Assembly (NCBI RefSeq): GCF_031157355.1
Contig: NZ_JAVIFT010000004.1
Span: 186,001 to 250,000 of the forward strand
Reading direction: 5' to 3'
DNA length: 64,000 bases
Origin: Hyphomicrobium sp. LHD-15
Lineage (GTDB): Bacteria > Pseudomonadota > Alphaproteobacteria > Rhizobiales > Hyphomicrobiaceae
The stretch's first letter is position 1. The number at the start of each line of letters is the position of its first letter. A program made the translations under genes and the position numbers. Below are positions 52,764 through 61,571 of the stretch, in pieces. The notes under the pieces were generated by a model that saw only the letters and a list, made by a program, of their open reading frames with translations, ran no database searches and had not been told where the DNA came from.

Positions 52764-53702
52764 ATGCGCATCGAATATCATCGCACGCTGATCGCCGACC
52801 ACGTCCGCAATCAGGCGTTTCACGACGCGCTCGCCCGCACCATCAAGAAGGGCGAGACCGTCGTTGCCGACATCGGCGCAGGAACGGGCCTCATCGGCCT
52901 CATGGCCGCAAAGCTCGGCGCGCGCGAAGTCATTCTATACGAAGCGGCGGAGGTTGCGGGCGTGGCTGCCGCGACCCTCAACGCCAATCGCGCCAGGGCC
53001 TGCAATCTCATGCCGTGCCACTCGACGGAGATGGAAGATCCGCCGCGCGTCGATCTCGTCGTCTCGGAGACGCTCGGGAACTACGCGCTCGAGGAAAACA
53101 TCATCGATACGCTTGCGGACGCACGCCGGCGGCATCTGAAGGACGGCGGCGTGATGATCCCGGCGCGAATCCGCCAGTTCGTGGTTCCGGTCATTTCGGA
53201 TCGCATCCATAAGGAGTTGACCGTCTGGGATGGCGTCGGCTTCGGGATCGATCTTTCGGTTGCGCGCACGATGAGCCTGAACAATGCGTATGTGCGCAGC
53301 TTCACCGCCGACGAGTTGCTGTCGGGCGGCACTGTCGCGAAGGTGTGGGACGAGGTTGCGCTCGGCTCCGATACGCGCGGAAGCCGCAAAGGCGAAGCCT
53401 CCTGGAAACTCGACCAGGCGCAAACGATCTACGGCTTTGCCTATTGGTGGGACGCCGAGCTCGTTCCCGGCGTGACGTTGTCCACGGCGCCCGACGCACC
53501 GCGCACCCATTGGGAGCAGCTTTACTTCCCGCTGCAGACGCCGATGGCGCTCGAAGCCGAGGAAAGCGCGCTCGTCACGCTACGCTCGCGCTCGTCGGAG
53601 GAAGCGGGCACGCATCTCGCCTGGACGGCGGTGCACTTCGACCGCGACGGCGCGTCCAAAGGGCGCCAGGCGATGGACCTCGACAAGGGTTGGATTCCCT
53701 GA
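52764..53702 (+). CDS. Protein arginine methyltransferase (PRMT)-like SAM methyltransferase
   Basis: This 312-residue class I methyltransferase has motif I VVADIGAGTGLIGLMAAKLG near residue 33 and ILYEAAEVAG as post-I. It has SETLGNYALEEN, which matches the PRMT double-E loop layout, and THWEQLYFPLQTPM, which matches the PRMT THW loop. These combined features are characteristic of arginine methyltransferases, common in eukaryotes and less so in bacteria. The C-terminal part is beta-rich, as in the PRMT barrel. The substrate is unknown. It starts 15 bp after the GMC gene and converges with phaZ. Confidence 0.8.
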   Translation: MRIEYHRTLIADHVRNQAFHDALARTIKKGETVVADIGAGTGLIGLMAAKLGAREVILYEAAEVAGVAAATLNANRARACNLMPCHSTEMEDPPRVDLVVSETLGNYALEENIIDTLADARRRHLKDGGVMIPARIRQFVVPVISDRIHKELTVWDGVGFGIDLSVARTMSLNNAYVRSFTADELLSGGTVAKVWDEVALGSDTRGSRKGEASWKLDQAQTIYGFAYWWDAELVPGVTLSTAPDAPRTHWEQLYFPLQTPMALEAEESALVTLRSRSSEEAGTHLAWTAVHFDRDGASKGRQAMDLDKGWIP

Positions 53703-53723
53703 GGCTTGGGGCCGCGCCCAGCG

Positions 53724-55115
53724 TCAACTCTTTAGCGGTATGATCTCAGGCGGCGTGTACATGCCCGGGAGAAGATCGTTGGCGGGCGAAAACGTGAATG
53801 CCACGGACGCGGGATCGAAGCCCACGACGGGCGGCACAGACGACAATCGCGAAACTGCGGGCTGTCTCGCGATCATCTCGGCGCGAGGATCGAACGTTCT
53901 CACGAACTGAGCGATGCGCGGCGCAATCTCCGAGCGGAAGCGCGAACCGTTGAAGATGCCGTAGTGACCGACGCCGGTGCACTCGACATGAAACTTCTGG
54001 TCGCTTGAAAGGCCGGTCGCGAGATCATGCGCAGCGCGGCACTGGCCGACGCCGGTAATGTCGTCCTTCTCGCCCTCGATGGTCATCAGCGCCGTGCGCT
54101 CGATCTTGCTCGGATCGACGCGTCGGCCGCGATGGGTCAGCTCGCCATTGGGCAGCGCATGGCGCACGAACACGGCGTCGATCGTATCGAGATAGAATTC
54201 CGCGGTGAGATCCATGACCGCGAGATATTCGTCATAGAATTCGCGATGCTTCTCGGCGGAATCTCCGTCACCCTTGATGAGGTGCAGGAACAGATCCTTG
54301 TGCGCGTTGGTGTGGCGATCGAGGTTCATCGACATGAACCCCGAAAGCTGCAGGAAGCCGGGATAGACGCTGCGGCCAGCTCCCGCGTAAGGCCAGGGAA
54401 CAGCGGTGATCACATGGCTTTTGAACCAGTCGGTGCCGTTCTCGACCGCAAGCTTGTTGACGGCCGTCGGATTGACGCGGGTGTCGACCGGCCCGCCGGC
54501 GAGGATCAGGCTCAAGGGCGCGTTGGGATCGTTGTCCTCCTCCATCAGCGATACGGCGGCGAGAGCCGGGATCGACGGCTGGCAGACGGCGAAGACATGC
54601 ACGTCGCCGCGCAGAAACGTCAGCATCTCGCGCATATAGTCGATGTAGTCATCGAGCGCGAAGCGGCCTGACGCGAGCGGCACACTGCGCGCATCCTGCC
54701 AATCGGTGATGTAGACTTCGTGATGAGGGAGCAGCGTTTCCACCGTACCGCGCAGCAAGGTCGCAAAGTGGCCGGACATCGGGGCCACCAGCAAAATGCG
54801 TGGGTGAGCCGCGCACTCCTCGGCCGGCAAATCGCGGCGGAAGTGGATCAGGCGACAAAAGGGCCGCTGCCAGACGACCTCCTCGGTGACGGCCACCGCG
54901 CGGCGATCGATCTCTGTCGTCTCGATGCCGAAGATGGGCTTGTCATATCGGCGCGTGGTGCGCTCGAAGACCTCACAAGCCGCGGCGGTGTGACGGCCGA
55001 CTGGCGTATGGGTGAATGGATTGAACGGACTTTCGAAGAGGTAGCGCATGGATTCCGCAACGGCGCGCGCCGGCCTCAGAGCCACGTGGCTCATTTCATA
55101 GAGATGATAAAGCAC
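53724..55115 (-). CDS. phaZ: Intracellular polyhydroxyalkanoate depolymerase
   Basis: This 463-residue enzyme degrades native PHA granules in the cytosol. The predicted nucleophile is the Cys in FAVCQPSIPALA near residue 175, as in Ralstonia PhaZa1 (Cys183). MTIEGEKDDITGVGQC carries the Asp and GVGHYGIFNGSRF the His. The N-terminus VLYHLYEMSHVALRP matches family members when the GTG at 55115 is used as start, and GGGGGA lies six bases upstream. An ATG seven codons later and an upstream TTG are less likely. Confidence 0.92.
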   Translation of the reverse strand: MLYHLYEMSHVALRPARAVAESMRYLFESPFNPFTHTPVGRHTAAACEVFERTTRRYDKPIFGIETTEIDRRAVAVTEEVVWQRPFCRLIHFRRDLPAEECAAHPRILLVAPMSGHFATLLRGTVETLLPHHEVYITDWQDARSVPLASGRFALDDYIDYMREMLTFLRGDVHVFAVCQPSIPALAAVSLMEEDNDPNAPLSLILAGGPVDTRVNPTAVNKLAVENGTDWFKSHVITAVPWPYAGAGRSVYPGFLQLSGFMSMNLDRHTNAHKDLFLHLIKGDGDSAEKHREFYDEYLAVMDLTAEFYLDTIDAVFVRHALPNGELTHRGRRVDPSKIERTALMTIEGEKDDITGVGQCRAAHDLATGLSSDQKFHVECTGVGHYGIFNGSRFRSEIAPRIAQFVRTFDPRAEMIARQPAVSRLSSVPPVVGFDPASVAFTFSPANDLLPGMYTPPEIIPLKS

Positions 55116-55319
55116 AGTCGATCCCCCGCTCTCGTGCGCTTGGCTTGTCGCGACCAACGCCGCTACCGACCACCTCTTCTTGATATACGTCAGGCGGCAT
55201 TAGCCGAATGGCCACGTGCGCGGCGGATCGCCGCGAAACGTAAACGATGTTTGATTTTTTGCGCATCCCCGTGGCGAGAATGCACTGATTCGAGTCGATT
55301 GGCTAAATACCGTGCGGTG

Positions 55320-55997
55320 TCACAAAACTTTCGCCACTTCTTCCGCGAGCTGCCCGGCGTCCACGCTATGCGGGAAATGTTTTACGAACTCGCCGTTGGC
55401 GTTCATCAGGTACATGAACGAGCTGTGATCGACGTTATATTCGCCGGGACGCTCTGCGTCGGGGGCCTTCTTCGCGTAGACCCGATAGGCTTTGGTGACG
55501 GCTGCGATATCTTCTGGCGAGCCTGACAAGCCGACGATGCCGGAGTGGAAGCTCGCGACATATTTGCCAAGCAGCTCGGGCGTATCCCGCTCAGGATCAA
55601 CGGTAATAAAGAGAGGCGTTACACTTTTCGCCTTGTCGCCGAGACGATCCAGCGCCGCAGCAATGACCTGCAAACCGGCCGGGCACACGTCGGGGCAATT
55701 GGTGAACCCGAAATAGACGAGCATCGGTTTGCCGGCGAAATCCTTGTCGGTGACGCGTTTGCCGGTTGCGTCGGTCAGCGTGAAGGGGCCGCCAATCAGC
55801 GCTTTTCCGGTCGTCGAAACCTGGCCGGTTCCGGAAGGGTTCGGGACGGCGAGCAGGAACACGGCCGTCATCACGCCCGCAGCCAAGCCGACGATGAGCG
55901 CAAGCAGCAGCGTTTTGCGAGACGCGCCGGCGGCGGGCGCGGCGGCACCGGTTTTCGTTTCGGAAGGCTTTTTCTTCGTCATCTCGTTCTCGCTCAT
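55320..55997 (-). CDS. SCO1/SenC family copper chaperone
   Basis: This 225-residue protein has one N-terminal transmembrane helix (about residues 29-51), which anchors it in the inner membrane facing the periplasm. The thioredoxin-fold domain carries the copper-binding FTNCPDVCPAG (Cys101, Cys105) and the distal His in VDHSSFMYL near residue 191. SCO proteins deliver copper to the CuA site of cytochrome oxidase. The start overlaps the ABC permease gene by 4 bp. SenC-type genes next to regA/regB are known from Rhodobacter. Confidence 0.93.
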   Translation of the reverse strand: MSENEMTKKKPSETKTGAAAPAAGASRKTLLLALIVGLAAGVMTAVFLLAVPNPSGTGQVSTTGKALIGGPFTLTDATGKRVTDKDFAGKPMLVYFGFTNCPDVCPAGLQVIAAALDRLGDKAKSVTPLFITVDPERDTPELLGKYVASFHSGIVGLSGSPEDIAAVTKAYRVYAKKAPDAERPGEYNVDHSSFMYLMNANGEFVKHFPHSVDAGQLAEEVAKVL

Positions 55998-56821
55998 TCG
56001 CCCATGTGGACCAGCGTGCCGGCGGTGCGGGCGCTGTCGATCAAATAGCGGAACAGCGCGACGCCGGCCGCAAGGTATACGAGGTTCAAGAGGAAAGCCC
56101 AGAGCATAAGGTCACCCCTGTATTCGCCGTGCAGCACGATCGCCCGGAGACCTTCGAATACGTAGGTCGGCGGCAGCGCCCACGAGAACGGCTGCATCCA
56201 TACGGGAAGCGTGGTCACGGGATAGTAAACGCAGGCGAGCGGCATCATCAGGAAGGTCATGAGCCAGGCAATGTTCTCGGCGCCGAGACCGTAACGCAGC
56301 ACCGCGCCCGTCGAGACCAGACCAAACGACCAGCTGGTGATGACCAGGTTCGCGAAGAAAGCGGCCAGCGGCAGGCCGATACTGAACAGGCTGTAGTCGA
56401 ACATCAGGTAGGCGATCACGACGACCGGAACCATCGAGACCGCAAGCTTGATCAGGCTTACGACGATGAGGCTCGAAATCAATTCCCAAGAACGGAGCGG
56501 GCTCATCATCAGATGGCCGAGATTGCGCGCCCAGACTTCCTCCAGGAACGCCATTGCGAAGCCTAGCTGACTGCGCGCCAGAATATCCCACAGCAGAACG
56601 CCGCCCACGAAAAGGCCGGCCGCGGTTGCGGCGAGGCTGGTGGTTTGGGCGAGATGGACCTGGACGAAGCCCCAGGTCAGCATCTGCACCAGCGGCCAGA
56701 ACACCATTTCGAGCGCGCGTGGCCCCGACGAGCGCAGCAGATACCAATGGCGCAGCACCATCGCGTGAATGCGACGCGCCGAAGCTCTGGGCCCGGTTTG
56801 GGCTTCGCGCAGCGCCATCAT
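55994..56821 (-). CDS. ABC-2 type transporter permease
   Basis: This 275-residue inner-membrane protein has about six hydrophobic segments in the ABC2_membrane layout. ARNLGHLMMSPLRSWELI and PAFSWALPPTYVFEGLR-like stretches (residues about 100 and 220) are typical of the family. It pairs with the ATPase encoded directly upstream, with a 4-bp overlap. The substrate is not predictable; the link to the SCO gene suggests a role in copper or oxidase maturation (inference). Confidence 0.87.
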   Translation of the reverse strand: MMALREAQTGPRASARRIHAMVLRHWYLLRSSGPRALEMVFWPLVQMLTWGFVQVHLAQTTSLAATAAGLFVGGVLLWDILARSQLGFAMAFLEEVWARNLGHLMMSPLRSWELISSLIVVSLIKLAVSMVPVVVIAYLMFDYSLFSIGLPLAAFFANLVITSWSFGLVSTGAVLRYGLGAENIAWLMTFLMMPLACVYYPVTTLPVWMQPFSWALPPTYVFEGLRAIVLHGEYRGDLMLWAFLLNLVYLAAGVALFRYLIDSARTAGTLVHMGE

Positions 56822-57612
56822 GATGCTTTCTCCGCGTCGCGCACGCGGCCGTTACGCGCGATATCGAGGAACACCTCCTCGAGCGTCTCGCGGCCGAAGC
56901 GGCTGACCAGCGAACCCGGCGTCTCGTCGGCCACGATGCGGCCCTTGTCGAGCATGATCACACGATCCGCCATGCGCTCGACCTCGCTCATGTTGTGGGA
57001 CGCGAGCAGAATGGTGGCGTTGGTCTGACGGCGATACTCCTCGAGGCGCGAGCGCACCCAGTCGGCAGTATCGGGGTCGAGCGACGCCGTCGGCTCATCG
57101 AGCAGCAGCAGCTCGGGCGTATTGAGCAGCGCCTTGGCCAGGCTCACGCGCGTTTTCTGGCCGGCGGACAGCTTACCGTAGGGGCGATGTAAAAACTCTT
57201 CGAGCCGCAACGAGGCCGCGAGCTCGCGGATCCGCTCTTCGAAGCGTACGACCCCATAAAGCCGGGAGAAGATCGCGAGGTTCTGATGCACGGTGAGGCG
57301 CATCGGCACGTCGGAATAGGGGCTCTCGAAATTCATGCGATGGAGGACCTGATGCCGGTCCGTGCTCATATCCGCGCCAAACACCACCGCGGCGCCGGAG
57401 GTCGGGACGATGAGCCCCATCAGCATTGAAATCGTCGTGGTTTTGCCAGCCCCGTTGCCGCCAAGGAGGGCAGTTACCGTGCCCGCTTCGAGCGAAAACG
57501 TGATCCCGTCGACGGCCACGACGTCGCCATACACCTTGCGCAAGTCGCGAACGATCACGGGAGGTTCGGCGCGGGCGTCGCCCGGAGCCCGGTGCTGGGC
57601 GATATCAAGCAT
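56818..57612 (-). CDS. ABC transporter ATP-binding protein
   Basis: This 264-residue ATPase shows Walker A LLGGNGAGKTTTISML, signature KLSAGQKTRVSLAKALL, Walker B LLLLDEPTASLD and the H-loop ASHNMSEVE. It energises the ABC-2 permease encoded next, with a 4-bp overlap. I chose the ATG at 57612, because the 46 extra residues of the longer frame look non-conserved. It heads the ATPase-permease-SCO operon, divergent from regB across 171 bp. Confidence 0.88.
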   Translation of the reverse strand: MLDIAQHRAPGDARAEPPVIVRDLRKVYGDVVAVDGITFSLEAGTVTALLGGNGAGKTTTISMLMGLIVPTSGAAVVFGADMSTDRHQVLHRMNFESPYSDVPMRLTVHQNLAIFSRLYGVVRFEERIRELAASLRLEEFLHRPYGKLSAGQKTRVSLAKALLNTPELLLLDEPTASLDPDTADWVRSRLEEYRRQTNATILLASHNMSEVERMADRVIMLDKGRIVADETPGSLVSRFGRETLEEVFLDIARNGRVRDAEKAS

Positions 57613-57783
57613 TGCCAATCCACTTAAGCAGGGTTTTACCAGCCCATCCGAGCGATTATCTTGTCGTTCAGCGCTTTCCCGGGCAGACGAAGGTGCATTC
57701 CCTATCTGGATCAGGCAACGCCCGCTTGCAAGGCGTGCTAAAGTCCCCAAAACTCAAACTTCAATTCAAGAAACGGTCCGGCC

Positions 57784-59211
57784 GTGCCAGGAAATACTCC
57801 TCGATTTTTCGAACCGAATTTTACCTTCGGCGGCGACAGCCAGCTCCGCCTGCAAACCATCGTGCGCCTCAGGTGGTTCGGCGTTCTCGGGCAGATCTTC
57901 GCGCTCTGCGTGGTGTACTTCTGGCTGGGGTTCGATCTGCCCGCCGGGGCGTGCCTGACCATCATCGCCGTGTCGGCTTGGGTCAACGTGTTCCTTGCCA
58001 TTCGCTATCCTGCGCGCCACCGCCTTTCGCTCCGTTTCGCAACTGCGCTCTTGGCCTACGACATCATCCAGCTCGCCTCGCTGCTCTACCTTACGGGCGG
58101 CATCGACAACCCCTTCACCATGCTCATCGTCGCCCCGGTCACGGTTTCGGCGGCCACGCTGCCGCTCGGGCATACCATCGGGCTCGGCGTGCTGGCGCTT
58201 GCGAGCACCGCGCTCCTGGCCTTTTACGCGAAACCGCTGCCCTGGTATCTCGATCCGCCGCTGACCCATCCCCTGCTTTACAAAGTCGGGATCCTGTCGG
58301 CGGTGGCCGCTTCGATGCCGTTCCTTGCGATCTACGTCTGGCGGCTGACGAAAGAGGGCCGTCAGATGTCGGCGGCGCTGGCGGCCACGGAGCTCGTGCT
58401 TTCGCGCGAGCAGAAGCTGCATGCGCTCGACGGCCTTGCGGCCGCCGCGGCGCACGAGCTTGGAACGCCGCTCTCTACGATTACCCTCGTCACTAACGAG
58501 CTCGACCGGCAGATCGACAAGAACAGCCCCCACCGCGAAGACATCCTGCTCCTGCGCAGCCAGGCCCAGCGCTGCCGCGAAATCCTGCAGAAGCTCACGC
58601 GGCACCCGCCGGACGAGGACCCGCTGCACGCCACACTCACGGTCAAGGAATTGCTGCACGAGGCGGCGGCTCCTTACCTGGATGGGCGTGCGCGGATCCA
58701 GATCCGCGCCACGCCTTCCTCCTCAGCCGCAGGCCCCGAGGCGAGGCAGCCGACCGGGCTCAGACGCCCCGGCGTGATCTACGGGCTTGGAAATCTCATT
58801 GAAAACGCAGCCGACTACGCGGAAAGCCGGGTCGAGATCAGCGCCGAGTGGGACGGGCAGACGGTGGTCGTGCTGATCGCCGACGACGGCCCCGGCTTCA
58901 AGCCCGAGGTGATCGACAATCTGGGCGAGCCCTACGTCACAACGCGTTCGGCCGGACGCAAGGAGCGGAACGGGGGCAAAGTCTCGGGGCTTGGGCTCGG
59001 CTTCTTCATCGCCAAGACGCTGCTCGAACGCTCCGGGGCGCGTTTCCATTTCGACAACCGGGCCGCACCCGAGCACGGCGCCATGGTGCGCATCACCTGG
59101 CCGAGGACGGCCTTCGAGGCCATGCCAGAAGCCCGAGAAGGACATGCGCCGTTTCCAACCCGGCGTCTCGAGCCTCCCGCGCCCGGAGATCCGATTTCCG
59201 ATGCCATCTGA
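57784..59211 (+). CDS. regB: Redox-responsive sensor histidine kinase RegB/ActS/PrrB
   Basis: This 475-residue inner-membrane kinase has six hydrophobic segments in the first 185 residues. The quinone-binding GGIDNPF heptad is near residues 106-112. The H-box AAAAHELGTPLST has the phospho-His near 224. The redox-active Cys of RegB is conserved in QRCREIL near residue 264. N and G boxes (NLIENAADYAE, DDGPGF, GLGLGFFIAK) complete the ATPase domain. The kinase phosphorylates RegA under low oxygen to control respiration, carbon fixation and related genes. It starts with a GTG and is followed by regA after 169 bp. Confidence 0.95.
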   Translation: MPGNTPRFFEPNFTFGGDSQLRLQTIVRLRWFGVLGQIFALCVVYFWLGFDLPAGACLTIIAVSAWVNVFLAIRYPARHRLSLRFATALLAYDIIQLASLLYLTGGIDNPFTMLIVAPVTVSAATLPLGHTIGLGVLALASTALLAFYAKPLPWYLDPPLTHPLLYKVGILSAVAASMPFLAIYVWRLTKEGRQMSAALAATELVLSREQKLHALDGLAAAAAHELGTPLSTITLVTNELDRQIDKNSPHREDILLLRSQAQRCREILQKLTRHPPDEDPLHATLTVKELLHEAAAPYLDGRARIQIRATPSSSAAGPEARQPTGLRRPGVIYGLGNLIENAADYAESRVEISAEWDGQTVVVLIADDGPGFKPEVIDNLGEPYVTTRSAGRKERNGGKVSGLGLGFFIAKTLLERSGARFHFDNRAAPEHGAMVRITWPRTAFEAMPEAREGHAPFPTRRLEPPAPGDPISDAI

Positions 59212-59380
59212 CGACTTGTATGAGGAATTCGACCACGTGCAGCGCAGCAATGCGCCCGTTGCAGAGCCGTTCACTATGATTGCCGATAAGATTTAACCCG
59301 TTAGGCAACGCCAAAGATTGCATCTGCCCTTTGCACGGCGTCCTCGGCTAATATAAATCCCAAGAATCGGGAGGTACGCG

Positions 59381-59947
59381 GTGGTGACTGAAGATCTATC
59401 ATTTCGGCAGGACGAACTGCCAGAAGACCGCTCATTGATCGTCGTCGACGACGATCGTCCTTTCTTGCAGCGCCTCGCCCGCGCCATGGAGCTGCGCGGA
59501 TTTGAAGTCCGAAGCGCACATTCCGTGGCCGAGGGCATCGATCTCATCAAAGCGCATGCGCCCGCGTTCGCCGTCGTCGATATGCGGCTCGAGGACGGAA
59601 ACGGACTCGACGTGATCGCAGAGCTGACGCGCGCCCGGCCGGACGCCCGCATCATCGTGCTGACCGGATACGGCAACATCGCGACCGCCGTCTCGGCGGT
59701 GAAGCTCGGCGCGGTCGACTATCTCGCCAAGCCCGCGGACGCCGACGACGTGACGGACGCACTGCTCGCGCCCCACAACGCGAAAGCTGCGCCGCCCGAG
59801 AACCCGATGTCCGCGGATAGGGTCCGCTGGGAACACATCCAGCGTGTCTATGAATTGTGCAACCGCAACGTCTCCGAGACGGCGCGGCGGCTCAACATGC
59901 ATCGGCGTACGCTGCAGCGCATCCTCGCCAAGCGCGCGCCGAAGTAG
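59381..59947 (+). CDS. regA: Redox response regulator RegA/ActR/PrrA
   Basis: This 188-residue regulator has a receiver domain with SLIVVDDDRPFLQRLAR, the phospho-acceptor Asp67 in VVDMRLEDGNG, and the Lys in LAKPAD. A C-terminal Fis-type helix-turn-helix (NVSETARRLNMHRRTLQRIL) follows, which is nearly invariant in RegA proteins. It is the DNA-binding partner of RegB. Tandem GTG codons at 59381 and 59384 follow GGGAGG, so the start may be either. Some 169 bp separate it from regB. Confidence 0.95.
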   Translation: MVTEDLSFRQDELPEDRSLIVVDDDRPFLQRLARAMELRGFEVRSAHSVAEGIDLIKAHAPAFAVVDMRLEDGNGLDVIAELTRARPDARIIVLTGYGNIATAVSAVKLGAVDYLAKPADADDVTDALLAPHNAKAAPPENPMSADRVRWEHIQRVYELCNRNVSETARRLNMHRRTLQRILAKRAPK

Positions 59948-59994
59948 ACGCGCCCACGCGGCGGGTCGTTTAAATGGCGTGTGTCCAATGAGTG

Positions 59995-60023
59995 GGCCGG
60001 GGTTTCCCGGCCTATTTCTTTTT
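59995..60023 (+). terminator. Rho-independent terminator after regA
   Basis: GGCCGGG (59995-60001) and CCCGGCC (60006-60012) form a 7-bp G+C stem with a GTTT loop, followed by TATTTCTTTTT. The T-run lies inside the last codons of the convergent unknown gene, whose stop is at 60012-60014. It ends regBA transcription. Confidence 0.85.
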
Positions 60024-61193
60024 GTCGGCGGGACAGGGATCGAATTCCAGGTTCAAGCTCACAGTTCCGATAAAGCCATCCCAATTGGCGGCGTCGAGCG
60101 ATGAATCCTGGCGTTGGTAGGTCGCAGCGAACTTCAAAGTTGCTTCGTCCGTCACCCCCCAGTTGAGGGCCGCCGCGACGGTGCTTACGAGATCCGAGCG
60201 ATCCTCGGGATGCTCGGCGTAGTGGCGGCCCCTGAGCCTTGCCGAGACGTTCAGTGTCACAGCCTTCCACGGCGTCTCGAAGTCGCCCTCGGTCGCCAGC
60301 AAGGCAAAGGTATTGCTCGATGCCTCATTGGCCGCAAAGCTCTGGCCGCCGGTCAGAGAGGCCTGCGCTCTGTTGCACAAGCCTTTGCCGCAGATTTTAT
60401 TTGAGATCGGGATGTTGGAAAGACCCCATCTCGCCTGCAATACGACGTTCGAGGACAGCCAATCTCCAAGCCCCTCATCGTAGTTGTTGTTGTTCGTCGC
60501 CGTGAGACTGAGAGACTCCGAGGTCAGAACCTCCTTGTTTTCGGCCCAGCGATGCTTGGCGAGGGTCTTGTTCATGGACGCGGCAAACGTCGCGGTATCT
60601 CCGCTGCTGTCGTCAAGTTCGGCGTAGCGAAGGCTCGTCAGCGATGCCGACACCTTGAAGCCCAGGCTTTCGTCCGATGTCGGGATGGAGATCACAATGC
60701 CGGGTGTTACAGCCGTGGTGCTGTCGGAGACAGCGTTCGTCGGTGAGTTCGACGCATTGCTCTCTAACGTCTCTGCGACTTCGAGCGAGAGCTTGACGGT
60801 CGGCTTCTTCTGCGCGGATTGGGCTGCTGCAGCCGTGACGATCGGGACTTTCTGCATCACCGTTCGGGTTGTCGGGATCTTAGCAAGGTCCAGGATAGGC
60901 TTGGCCTTGAGCGATTCCGCTCCCGGCGGCGGGACGTACATCATCTTGTTGGGATTGCGGTTATTGAAGATTACGACACGCTCTGCCTCGGTGAGCTTTT
61001 CTTCGACCGGAACGAAGACGTATTCTTGTTTCTTGACGGGTTGAGGTGCCGGGGGTGTGGGCTGCGAGACAAGGTCGGGAACGTAGCGATCGTTGCGCTC
61101 GTCGATGTTGAGATCTCTCGACTGTGACCACCCCGGTGTCGCGTAGAGCAATGCGGCAACCAGGAAAGAAATACGCCCCCACATCTTGGTCAT
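60012..61193 (-). CDS. Exported protein with a likely beta-barrel C-terminal region, unknown function
   Basis: This 393-residue protein has a Sec signal (ISFLVAALLYATPGWSQ). A proline-rich linker of about 100 residues follows (PTPPAPQPVKKQEY, MMYVPPPGAES). From about residue 145 the sequence alternates like beta strands (LGFKVSASLTSLRYAELDD, TLNVSARLRGRHYAEHP, ATLKFAATYQRQDSSLD), consistent with an outer-membrane barrel or beta-rich surface protein. It ends in a short Lys-rich tail rather than the aromatic residue typical of barrel proteins. The motif RNDRYVP at 33-39 recurs in the divergent small protein. I do not recognise a family. Confidence 0.72.
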   Translation of the reverse strand: MTKMWGRISFLVAALLYATPGWSQSRDLNIDERNDRYVPDLVSQPTPPAPQPVKKQEYVFVPVEEKLTEAERVVIFNNRNPNKMMYVPPPGAESLKAKPILDLAKIPTTRTVMQKVPIVTAAAAQSAQKKPTVKLSLEVAETLESNASNSPTNAVSDSTTAVTPGIVISIPTSDESLGFKVSASLTSLRYAELDDSSGDTATFAASMNKTLAKHRWAENKEVLTSESLSLTATNNNNYDEGLGDWLSSNVVLQARWGLSNIPISNKICGKGLCNRAQASLTGGQSFAANEASSNTFALLATEGDFETPWKAVTLNVSARLRGRHYAEHPEDRSDLVSTVAAALNWGVTDEATLKFAATYQRQDSSLDAANWDGFIGTVSLNLEFDPCPADKKK

Positions 61194-61265
61194 GATACGC
61201 CCCTACACTAGATACGCCCTGAGGGAGCATTCTCATGATCTGTGATTGAGATCGAGCGGTGATCC

Positions 61266-61529
61266 GTGCACAAACATAAATCATCAGTGGTAGTTGTATT
61301 GTTATCACTGCTGGCCGTATCCAGCGCGAGTGCGTATGCGGACCCTGCGAGCGATCGCACAAACGCTGATATCGATCGCGAGTCACGAAACGACAGGTAC
61401 GTCCCGAACCTGATCGAGAGGCAGTTCGAGAAAGAGCTCGAGAACACCCGTTGCACGGCTGAAGACGTGCGTCGCGGTATTTGCTCTCGCGAGAGCAGGG
61501 TGAAGAAGAAGCTTCACGAAGACCGGTAG
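61266..61529 (+). CDS. Small secreted protein sharing the RNDRYVP motif (87 aa)
   Basis: This 87-residue protein starts with GTG and has a signal peptide (VVVVLLSLLAVSSASAYA). The mature part is short and charged, with RNDRYVPNLIERQ at residues 41-53 and two Cys (TRCTAEDVRRGIC) that could pair. The motif RNDRYVP is shared with the divergent neighbour, whose mature N-terminus has the same wording. The intergenic gap is 72 bp, so the two are probably co-regulated. Function unknown. Confidence 0.68.
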   Translation: MHKHKSSVVVVLLSLLAVSSASAYADPASDRTNADIDRESRNDRYVPNLIERQFEKELENTRCTAEDVRRGICSRESRVKKKLHEDR

Positions 61530-61571
61530 AAATCTCAGGCTCGAGCAAGACAAGAAGCGTCCAACGCCTGT

